Shown here: positions 1-5,438 of the stretch, in pieces
Position numbering within the stretch: the stretch's first letter is position 1
How the letters are laid out: every line of letters begins with the position of its first letter
Source of the DNA: Promethearchaeota archaeon
GTDB taxonomy: Archaea > Asgardarchaeota > Lokiarchaeia > Sigyniarchaeales > SOKP01
Direction of reading: 5' to 3'
Length of the DNA: 5,875 nt
Assembly (NCBI GenBank): GCA_030606095.1
Contig: JAUWHC010000194.1
Coordinates: 1-5,875 of the forward strand
Translations under genes and position numbers: made by a program
Notes under the pieces: model-generated
What the model saw: the letters and a program-made list of their open reading frames with translations, nothing else
Database searches by the model: none
Told to the model about the DNA's origin: nothing

Positions 1-907
1 AATATCCAACAGAAGTTCTGTAAGGTTCCCCAACTAAACTAAAATACATAGCTGTACTATTTTCTTTCTCTCCTGGACCAGAATTCTGATTATTAGTATT
101 TGTATTCAAACCCCATGAATTTTGATAATCATAATAATTCGTACTACTATTGTAAAATTCATAATAATCGATATCATAACCATAACATTCAATCCAATTA
201 TCAGAATCTATAGTAATATTAAGAGAATCGGTTTTAAACCAAGGTGTAATAAAATCCGTTGAATTTCCAGTGAATGTATATTGTAAAACATTGTTCCCAT
301 TATAAATGCCTAAAACATCCCAATCAGCTTCAATTTCGATTCTTGAAAAGTGTAGCCTTATTGCATATGCTCCAGTTTCAGTTATTGTGCTATGAACATT
401 AGCAAGAATAGAGGGATCACCGTTTAAATTTGCCCCATAATAATGAACTGGAGTTCCAGGATCATCGATATTTTGAAATGATTGATTTATACGGTACGGG
501 GTGTCCAATTCATAAAAATCGCTCTCGTTTATCCAGTCTCTAGTATCTTGAATATTTTTAACATTAATATCAATATTAGAAATCTCCCAATCGTGAACAT
601 CATCAAGATAATAATTTAAATTAAGTTCTTCTTGATTGGTTAGAGACACTTCTTGATCGTATTTATACAAATTGCCATAATCAGTTATGTTTAAAGATAT
701 TTCATTGCCTTCAAATAAAACTGAATCGGTATCTGCAAGTAATGGTTTTTGGGAGAGGCTTTTAAAGTCTCTGTCTATTTCTGTAATATTATTGGAATTT
801 GAAATGAGAAAACTACTAGAAAGAAATATTGCTAATATAATAGTAAGATTTGCTATTCTAAGAACTGAGGTTTTTTTAAAAATTGAATTATTAGAAATAT
901 TTTTCAT
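1..907 (-). CDS. Secreted CUB-like domain protein, C-terminus beyond the window
   Basis: The frame is open for 302 codons from the ATG at 907 to the window edge, so the C-terminus is missing. Residues 17-36 are hydrophobic after a Lys/Arg-containing start and look like a signal peptide or membrane anchor. Residues about 165-251 resemble a CUB-like beta-sandwich: ITETGAYAIRLHFSRIE, then WDVLGIYNG, TDFITPWFKTDSLNITI and YGYDIDYYEFY follow the order seen in secreted archaeal and bacterial CUB-like domains. Eight N-X-S/T sequons lie after the signal (N40, N73, N127, N141, N215, N230, N253, N283), which fits an N-glycosylated surface protein. The tail visible after 255 is rich in Asn, Tyr and Gly. 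An in-frame stop at 926-928 and no other upstream ATG fix the start; AGGG lies 6 bases before it. A role in surface binding or adhesion is inferred from the domain only. Confidence 0.72.
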   Translation of the reverse strand, partial: MKNISNNSIFKKTSVLRIANLTIILAIFLSSSFLISNSNNITEIDRDFKSLSQKPLLADTDSVLFEGNEISLNITDYGNLYKYDQEVSLTNQEELNLNYYLDDVHDWEISNIDINVKNIQDTRDWINESDFYELDTPYRINQSFQNIDDPGTPVHYYGANLNGDPSILANVHSTITETGAYAIRLHFSRIEIEADWDVLGIYNGNNVLQYTFTGNSTDFITPWFKTDSLNITIDSDNWIECYGYDIDYYEFYNSSTNYYDYQNSWGLNTNTNNQNSGPGEKENSTAMYFSLVGEPYRTSVGY

Positions 908-944
908 AATATACCCTAATGTTGATTAAAATAATTATATAGAA

Positions 945-952
945 TTTATAAA
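945..952 (-). promoter_or_regulatory. Candidate TATA box for the CUB-like protein gene
   Basis: On the minus strand this reads TTTATAAA. Transcription starting about 26 bases downstream would give a leader of roughly 15-20 bases containing the AGGG site at the start codon. The upstream flank is T-rich and not a convincing BRE. Confidence 0.45.
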
Positions 953-1028
953 AACTAAAACTAATAAATTTAAGTGTTAAGCTAGAAGCAAGAAATTTAG
1001 GATAGGTATGTTTTTTAACAAGCTTCAA

Positions 1029-1047
1029 CCTAAAAAATAATAATAGG
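1029..1047 (-). terminator. T-rich candidate terminator after the 112-residue gene
   Basis: About 35 bases past the stop codon the minus strand reads a T-rich run ending in six T, flanked by CCTA and TAGG, which are complementary. Archaeal termination commonly uses such T tracts. No stronger hairpin is seen, and the rest of 908-1080 shows only weak inverted repeats. Confidence 0.3.
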
Positions 1048-1080
1048 AATGCTAAATTAAACGACTATTCTATCCTATAC

Positions 1081-1419
1081 TTAGTTAGGAATATCATTGA
1101 TAAATTCTGATTTTAGTATATTAACATAGGAGAGTTTATCTCCATTTGTTAATGAGTTTACTTTAATTCCCTTGTTATTATAAGTATCTGGAGGTATTTG
1201 ATCAAAAAGAGAGAGAATAAGGATAATAGTATTTTTTACGAACTCTTTTTTTCTAGTTCGTTTCAAAATTTTCATTAATTCAATATATGATTTATTTTTC
1301 CAAATTTCTGTTTTTTCTTTGTTTGTGTTTTGGTTTTGAAAGAAATCAATAATACTTAGATAATAATCAAGTTCATAGTTATCGCTATTATTTGATGTCT
1401 TCATTATTGATGTGTTCAT
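1081..1419 (-). CDS. Unrecognised 112-residue basic protein
   Basis: I do not recognise this family. The first 35 residues are rich in Asn, Ser and Tyr. Residues 40-62 are strongly basic (KNKSYIELMKILKRTRKKEF) and look helical, followed by a hydrophobic segment at 63-75 (NTIILILSLFDQI) that is short for a membrane helix, then a Pro/Asn/Gly-containing turn and a final predicted helix. Lysine dominates the charges. No Cys, zinc site or signal peptide is present. The ATG at 1419 has AAGGTTTA ending 6 bases upstream; a second ATG at 1404 (residue 6) is an alternative start. It stands alone, with 173 bases to the next gene on the left and 244 bases to the kinase on the right. The open frame, the start signal and the TATA box upstream argue for a real gene, but the AT-rich background makes chance frames of this length possible. 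Confidence 0.5.
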   Translation of the reverse strand: MNTSIMKTSNNSDNYELDYYLSIIDFFQNQNTNKEKTEIWKNKSYIELMKILKRTRKKEFVKNTIILILSLFDQIPPDTYNNKGIKVNSLTNGDKLSYVNILKSEFINDIPN

Positions 1420-1440
1420 TATTGTTAAACCTTATTCTTA

Positions 1441-1448
1441 AATATATA
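1441..1448 (-). promoter_or_regulatory. Candidate TATA box for the 112-residue gene
   Basis: The minus strand reads TATATATT here, about 25 bases before the ATG at 1419. That spacing would start transcription almost at the ATG, making the mRNA leaderless and leaving the AAGGTTTA at 1426-1433 outside the message. Alternatively the T/A run at 1461-1470 serves as box A and the AAGG acts as a ribosome site. Confidence 0.35.
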
Positions 1449-1663
1449 ACCTTAGAATTTGTTTTTAAATTAGATGAGAATCTTCGTTTTTTGTTATTAT
1501 ATTTCGCACATATTTTTTTTGGGAACGTTATATATTGAAAATTAAATCCCATTGTGCTCAGGTAAAAAATGCATACTGGTACTTTATTTTTTTTTGTAAT
1601 ACTTAGATATGATTTTGCAAGAAAGGATTTTGTAATAAAGAGTAAATTTTAAGTTTTCTTATG

Positions 1664-2662
1664 TTACAAATTTTCCAATTCCGGAGGGACATAATCATAA
1701 GTGACAAAGAATCGTTTTCTTACGTCTTTAATGTTATAAGTTTGCGTTTGGGCACCACTAGTCTCAACAACAAAAGAACTTACTATCGAGCCTAATCGAC
1801 AAGAGTCTAAAAGAGTCATATCTAAAATTAATCCCGTTAAAATCCCGGCCCGATAACCGTCTCCGGCGCCTGTTGTATCAATAATTTTTTCAGCCTTAGC
1901 AATTGGAATTTCTACGCGGAATATATTATCCGAATCGCTTTTATAGATAAGTTCTGAACCTTCTGAACCTTTAGTTTTAATAATAGATTTGACAAGCTTA
2001 AGAAGTTCGTTTTCATTTAATTCTGTTTTAGCCATTACATGATTTATTTCATAAGTATTTCCAATCAAAATTTCTGTTTTTTTCAAAATATCTAGTAAGA
2101 TATTCTTAGGAAATAATGGTGTTATTTGCCCGGGGTCGAAAATCATTGGTATTTTTAATTCTTCTAGTTGTTCGGAAAAATTTGTCATAGCTTCAATACC
2201 TTGGGTTGAGTTTATTGCATATACATATTGTTCGGGGTTTTGAATTTTTTGTCGTAAATCGATATTTTTGCTCTCGTCTAAAGCGCCTCCGTGAAATATT
2301 ATCATCTGATTAGCCTTGATATCGTTTACAATATAACAGGCCGCTGTAAAAAGTTTTTCGCGAACATCTATGTTAAGTTCGATATTTTTAAACTTTGTTA
2401 TATGGCTTTTATAGCCTAAGCTTTCAAAATCTTTCCCAACTGAACCTAATAGTGAGACTTTAGAAATGTTAAGTAATCCAAGGTTAAAAGCAATATTACC
2501 TGCAGTACCGCCGTAATGTTGAATGCGGCTTTTGGCAGTAACCGTGCTCTGATATTCTTCTTTTTCGTGATCAATAGAAACTGCGTTAACAAAATTCTCT
2601 TCAAAAGTCATAATATAATCAAAAGCTAAAGAACCCAGAACAATGATTTTATCTCGTTTCAT
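1664..2662 (-). CDS. PfkB/ribokinase-family kinase, adenosine/nucleoside kinase-like
   Basis: This enzyme should transfer the ATP gamma-phosphate to the hydroxymethyl group of a sugar or nucleoside in the cytoplasm. At 332 residues it has normal family length. Signature one is GGTAGN at 51-56, with substrate-binding Gly-Gly. FDPGQ is at 175-179. N202-T-Y-E205 matches the NxxE motif linked to Mg2+/phosphate handling. Signature two, DTTGAGD, is at 262-268; it forms the anion hole, and D268 is the expected catalytic base. ETSGAQTQ at 300-307 matches the conserved tail region. The segment NQMIIFHGGALDE (118-130) resembles the motif N-Q-x3-F-H/Y-P-G-A-M of bacterial and archaeal adenosine kinase-like members, with Gly replacing Pro, so a nucleoside substrate is my preferred inference; ribose, fructose or another sugar cannot be excluded. 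AAGGTTTA ends 7 bases before the ATG. The gene is transcribed divergently from the glycosylase gene. Confidence 0.9.
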   Translation of the reverse strand: MKRDKIIVLGSLAFDYIMTFEENFVNAVSIDHEKEEYQSTVTAKSRIQHYGGTAGNIAFNLGLLNISKVSLLGSVGKDFESLGYKSHITKFKNIELNIDVREKLFTAACYIVNDIKANQMIIFHGGALDESKNIDLRQKIQNPEQYVYAINSTQGIEAMTNFSEQLEELKIPMIFDPGQITPLFPKNILLDILKKTEILIGNTYEINHVMAKTELNENELLKLVKSIIKTKGSEGSELIYKSDSDNIFRVEIPIAKAEKIIDTTGAGDGYRAGILTGLILDMTLLDSCRLGSIVSSFVVETSGAQTQTYNIKDVRKRFFVTYDYVPPELENL

Positions 2663-2700
2663 AAAGAAATAAACCTTTTAGTATAATTTAGAAAAACTAT

Positions 2701-2710
2701 ATTATTATAA
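2701..2710 (-). promoter_or_regulatory. Candidate TATA box for the PfkB-family kinase
   Basis: The minus strand reads TTATAATAAT. Initiation about 26 bases downstream would give a leader near 18 bases that includes AAGGTTTA (2670-2677). A second AT-rich element at 2682-2690 is an alternative that would give a leaderless message. Confidence 0.35.
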
Positions 2711-2725
2711 TCCTTAACATGTATT

Positions 2726-2739
2726 AAAGATTTTATAAA
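2726..2739 (+). promoter_or_regulatory. BRE plus TATA box for the Ogg2-type glycosylase
   Basis: AAAGA (2726-2730) directly precedes T-TTTATAAA (TATA core 2732-2739), which is a good archaeal BRE/TATA pair. Initiation near 2762 would leave a leader of about 39 bases carrying AAGGG at 2792-2796, 4 bases before the ATG. It lies about 20 bases from the opposite-facing candidate TATA box of the kinase gene. Confidence 0.5.
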
Positions 2740-2800
2740 TTAAAGAACCTATCAAATCTAAGAGTATTACTTTTAAAGTATTTATAATTCTAAGGGATAT

Positions 2801-3427
2801 ATGAAAGACCTAATAAAGTCAATTGAATCCTTAAAAAATTGCGACATATCAAACGTCATAGATACTCGCATTAAGCAATTTATTTCTGTTAAAAAGAAAG
2901 GAATTTCGGAAATATTTAAAGAACTATGTTTTTGCATAATGACAGCTAATTGTGGGGCTGAGAAATGTATCGAGGTAAACGATCGAATAGATAAAGGATT
3001 CTTGAATCTGTCGGAAGAAGAATTAGTTAACAAATTTAAAGAATTTGGTTATCGCTTTCCAAATATAAGAGCAAAGTATATTGTGGATGCTCGAAACTAT
3101 ATCTCCGAGTTAGAAAGCATAATAAATTCTAATATAGATGAAATTAAATTAAGAGAATGGGTTGTAAAAAATATTAAAGGCTTAGGATATAAAGAAGCGA
3201 GTCATTTTTTACGAAACATAGGCTATAAAAACTTGGCAATAATTGACTTCCATATCGTCGATCTTTTAGTGAAATACGATTTAATAGAAAAACCTAAATC
3301 TATGACCAAAAAGAAATATATAGAAATTGAGAATGTTCTCAAACAAATTGGAAGAGAATTAGATCTGGACATGGCCAAGTTGGATTTATACCTATGGTAT
3401 AAAGAAACGGGAAAAGTGCTAAAATAA
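2801..3427 (+). CDS. ogg: N-glycosylase/DNA lyase, archaeal Ogg2 type (8-oxoguanine repair)
   Basis: This is a bifunctional base-excision repair enzyme that removes 8-oxoguanine from DNA and can cut the strand by beta-elimination. The helix-hairpin-helix/GPD core is at about 120-152: KGLGYKEASHFLRNIG contains the expected Schiff-base lysine K131, and AIIDFHI contains the expected catalytic aspartate D149. The N-terminal region has FCIMTANCGAEK (44-55), matching the conserved LTANxSA segment of Ogg2 with Cys replacing Ser. The protein is 208 residues, the usual compact Ogg2 size, and ends YKETGKVLK; in this family the C-terminal lysine is known to help distinguish 8-oxoguanine from guanine, and it is retained. 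The start is supported by AAGGG 4 bases upstream and a BRE/TATA promoter. It has its own promoter, is divergent from the kinase and convergent with the next gene. Confidence 0.93.
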   Translation: MKDLIKSIESLKNCDISNVIDTRIKQFISVKKKGISEIFKELCFCIMTANCGAEKCIEVNDRIDKGFLNLSEEELVNKFKEFGYRFPNIRAKYIVDARNYISELESIINSNIDEIKLREWVVKNIKGLGYKEASHFLRNIGYKNLAIIDFHIVDLLVKYDLIEKPKSMTKKKYIEIENVLKQIGRELDLDMAKLDLYLWYKETGKVLK

Positions 3428-3435
3428 ACTTCAAA

Positions 3436-3711
3436 TTACCTTAATAAATTATCTAAAGGTAAATCTAAATCTATTTCAGCGTTTTTTAATCTCTTCATAA
3501 ATTCAATGGTTCCAAGATCATTTATCATTAATTCTAGCAAATTTTGGTATAATGCTTCTATATTATCTTGTCCCATTTGAAAGTAGATGTTCTCGTGAGA
3601 TAGATTTAAATTTAAAATTTCCCAAAGCCCTTGAATGCATTCCTTAATATTTTCAAAATTAGTTATTGCTTTTTTCGTCGATTCGAATACATCATCATCC
3701 ATATTATACAT
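3436..3711 (-). CDS. Unrecognised 91-residue acidic helical protein
   Basis: I do not recognise this family. By hand count there are 17 acidic and 7 basic residues. The sequence looks almost wholly helical with amphipathic heptad-like spacing at 8-35 and 48-78 (for example IEALYQNLLELMINDL), and it ends with LDLPLDNLLR. One Cys (26) and no signal peptide or membrane helix are present, so a cytoplasmic helical bundle or protein-binding module is the most that can be said. The ATG at 3711 has GAGGT (3723-3727 on the opposite strand) 11 bases upstream; the ATG at 3702 would be too far from it, so the first is preferred. The stop codon lies 8 bases from the stop of the convergent glycosylase gene. 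The strong ribosome site and charge pattern support a real gene. Confidence 0.6.
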   Translation of the reverse strand: MYNMDDDVFESTKKAITNFENIKECIQGLWEILNLNLSHENIYFQMGQDNIEALYQNLLELMINDLGTIEFMKRLKNAEIDLDLPLDNLLR

Positions 3712-3869
3712 ATTTTATTCTTACCTCTTAAATGGGATAAAAAATTTTACAGTTAAAAATTTCTGGATATTTAAAGAATTATGTGATCAAGCAACAAACC
3801 AACTGAAATTAGAAACTTTTTATTAAAATAGTTATTTTTATTTTTCCTGCTTTTTAAAAACCCTAATAA
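3712..3869. other. Left part of the 660-base gap
   Basis: AT-rich DNA upstream of the 91-residue gene. It holds that gene's GAGGT site (3723-3727) and a weak AT-rich element at 3736-3748 that could be its promoter. The + strand reading frame crossing it from 3635 to 3826 is antisense to the acidic gene over its first third and has no start signal, so I do not call it. Nothing else is seen. Confidence 0.4.
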
Positions 3870-4202
3870 ATTCTTACTCTCTACTTATTTATATTATGTA
3901 TTATTGTCTCTTCTATTATATTTACTAACATCGATGACGCACAAAAAGTGTGGTGCGATTCCACGCTCACTTCCGCTCAATGTTATCCCGCAAGAACTCC
4001 AGATTATCATAGTTAGAGGGGCAAATAGAAATTCTTGTTTAGAGAGAAACAGTTAACTAGAGAAAATATAACTACGAGAGTTTAAAGAAAGCATTAGAAG
4101 GCATTCCCGAATGCTCTTGAAGTTGATGGGATAGAAGATATAGGGTTAAGGCTATTATCCAGAGTTAAGTATGGATGGCAACAGAAATATAATCTGATAT
4201 AA
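3870..4202 (+). pseudogene. Possible decayed reading frame of unknown family
   Basis: One + strand frame, bounded by TAA at 3867 and TAA at 4200-4202, reads through with four internal stops: TAG near 4020, TAG near 4032, TAA near 4089 and TAG near 4098. Between the stops the translation looks protein-like: a hydrophobic run then IDDAQKVWCDSTLTSAQCY, then KFLFREKQLTRENITTRV, then a last open stretch of 34 codons ending RLLSRVKYGWQQKYNLI. Bases 3933-4021 are nearly half G+C by hand count, richer than their surroundings, as old coding DNA might be. No start codon is visible in this frame before the first stop. A relic of a transposase or other mobile-element gene is one guess, but I cannot assign a family. 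It may equally be non-coding, for example a structured RNA: CGCAC and GTGCG at 3938-3957 can pair. Confidence 0.25.
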
Positions 4203-4236
4203 ATTTTAATCACTTCTAAGAAGGTGAATTTAAAAT
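4203..4236. repeat. Imperfect hairpin directly after the decayed frame
   Basis: The core TCACTTC-TAA-GAAGGTGA pairs over seven positions with one bulged G. The flanks ATTTTAA and ATTTAAAAT extend the stem with single-base bulges. The hairpin begins at the base after the TAA at 4200-4202. It could be a transcription terminator, a transposon end or an RNA structure; no long T run follows it on either side. Confidence 0.45.
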
Positions 4237-4251
4237 AATCTTAAAACTCAA

Positions 4252-4262
4252 ATATAAATATA
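4252..4262 (+). promoter_or_regulatory. Candidate TATA box for the GTPase operon
   Basis: ATATAAATATA is the most TATA-like element ahead of the GTPase gene. Initiation about 26 bases downstream would fall in the inverted repeat at 4281-4307 and give a leader of about 90 bases. A second candidate, AT-rich positions 4337-4349, sits at the distance expected for a leaderless transcript beginning at the ATG. Confidence 0.35.
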
Positions 4263-4280
4263 TTTAATTTTTTTAATTAT

Positions 4281-4307
4281 TTAATTCATTAATTCACAAT
4301 GAATTAA
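4281..4307. promoter_or_regulatory. Perfect 10-base inverted repeat, operator or 5' UTR hairpin
   Basis: TTAATTCATT (4281-4290) and AATGAATTAA (4298-4307) are exact reverse complements with a 7-base spacer. The arms include G/C positions, so this is not a simple A/T run. It lies 65 bases before the GTPase start and just past a TATA-like element, a place where a dimeric repressor could block initiation. If transcribed it could form a stem-loop. Confidence 0.5.
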
Positions 4308-4371
4308 CTTTTTGAATAAACATCAACTTTTCTCGTATTAAGAATTAATCGACTCTAAACAATAAACAGTT

Positions 4372-5427
4372 ATGAATGTGGAAAAAGGATTAATAAACGC
4401 AATTGTTTACACGGATATACACGACGCGTTAGGACCAAATCCTATTTATTGGTCTCCTTCTAGTTTACCAGAAAACATTAGATTGCTGGTTGGAATTAAA
4501 ACAGTTACAATCCTTACAGGAGATCAAGGAATTACACCAGAATCTCTCCTTATTATCCCCTTTCCATCTTTAAGGCTAAAAGGGTTAATAAGATATATTG
4601 AAAGGGAAGATGAAACTAAAAGAGGAGGGTACGCTAGGTCAGCTATTACTTTCTTGTTTAAAGAACAAGATGATATTATTTTCTATAAATATATGGTTTA
4701 CCTTAAAGCTCCTTTCAATGAAACAGCGAGAAAAATTATAGAATTAGAAAACCAACAGGCTGAAAGTGAAAGAATTTTTGAAGAGATAAAATTATTAGGA
4801 GATAGCATTAGTGAGTTACTCGAAGATTATAGAAGTAAAGAGATTTCCCCACACTCTAGTGAAGAATTTCCCGAATATAGAGATAAAAAAATAGATAAAG
4901 TTAATTTCAAATTCAAATTAGTAGTAGTAGGAGACCCTGGCGTAGGAAAAACATCAACTATTCTACGATTTTCCGATAAAGCATTTCTTAGAACTTACAT
5001 CCCAACTCTAGGTGTAAGCATCACCGAGAAAAGCTTTCGCGTTAAAGATTGGGTGATAGAAATGATATTATGGGATATCGCAGGACAGACTAAGTTCCAA
5101 ACGATGAGAAAACACTTTTATCAAGGCTCAAAAGCTATTATGCTTATTTTTGATTTGACAAATCCAATGTCGTTTAGAAGCATAAAGAATTGGTACAACG
5201 ATGTAAGAAAAAACATGGAAGGAGAGCCAAAATTGATAGGATGTATACTTGGAAATAAAAGCGATCTGAAGGAGTTACGAGGGATTCAAAAGAGTGAAGC
5301 ATTGATATTAGCCAAAGAGTTGAATCTTGAATACATAGAAACCAGTGCTTTGACGGGAAAAAATGTGGAAAATGCTTTTTTTTCTATAGCAAAAGAAGTA
5401 ATTGAAACTCATTTAAAAGAAATATAA
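4372..5427 (+). CDS. Rab/Ras-like small GTPase with N-terminal Asgard-type domain
   Basis: This is a two-part protein of 351 residues. Residues 1-120 form a domain I believe recurs in Asgard proteins, with GPNPIYWSPSSL (21-32), TILTGDQGITPESLLIIPFPS (46-66), RGGYARSAITFLF (84-96) and IIFYKYM (102-108); its fold is unproven, perhaps longin- or roadblock-like. A charged, coiled-coil-like linker spans about 115-175. Residues 178-351 are a complete small GTPase: G1 GDPGVGKT (187-194), switch I threonine T212 in YIPTLG, G3 WDIAGQ (234-239) retaining the catalytic-type Gln, G4 NKSD (295-298) and G5 ETSAL (323-327). Nucleotide binding and hydrolysis are therefore expected. The C-terminus (THLKEI) has no cysteine, so Rab-type prenylation is not possible there. 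No Shine-Dalgarno-like site precedes the ATG, unlike its neighbours. It heads an operon with the nitroreductase gene. Confidence 0.9.
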   Translation: MNVEKGLINAIVYTDIHDALGPNPIYWSPSSLPENIRLLVGIKTVTILTGDQGITPESLLIIPFPSLRLKGLIRYIEREDETKRGGYARSAITFLFKEQDDIIFYKYMVYLKAPFNETARKIIELENQQAESERIFEEIKLLGDSISELLEDYRSKEISPHSSEEFPEYRDKKIDKVNFKFKLVVVGDPGVGKTSTILRFSDKAFLRTYIPTLGVSITEKSFRVKDWVIEMILWDIAGQTKFQTMRKHFYQGSKAIMLIFDLTNPMSFRSIKNWYNDVRKNMEGEPKLIGCILGNKSDLKELRGIQKSEALILAKELNLEYIETSALTGKNVENAFFSIAKEVIETHLKEI

Positions 5428-5438
5428 AGGTAACAAAT

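Noticed and set aside
687..929. 80-residue + strand open frame
   Set aside because: Antisense to the N-terminal part of the CUB-like protein gene, which has a signal peptide and recognisable domain; no start signal.
998..1077. TAGGATAG (998-1005) and CTATCCTA (1070-1077), complementary 8-mers flanking the gap next to the 112-residue gene
   Set aside because: Arms are short, 64 bases apart and AT-rich; no target duplication or gene between them to suggest a mobile element.
2782..3033. 83-residue minus-strand open frame
   Set aside because: Antisense to the start of the Ogg2-type glycosylase, whose motifs are unmistakable.
3635..3826. 63-residue + strand open frame
   Set aside because: First part is antisense to the acidic 91-residue gene, the remainder is AT-rich gap DNA, and no ribosome site is present.
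3930..4025. tRNA or C/D box RNA in the GC-rich islet
   Set aside because: No cloverleaf or T-loop sequence found; CGATGAC and ATGATAA are only near matches to a C box and no matching D box lies nearby.
3900..4202. TAG stops read as pyrrolysine in the gap frame
   Set aside because: The same frame also contains an internal TAA and no start codon, so stop recoding does not rescue it.
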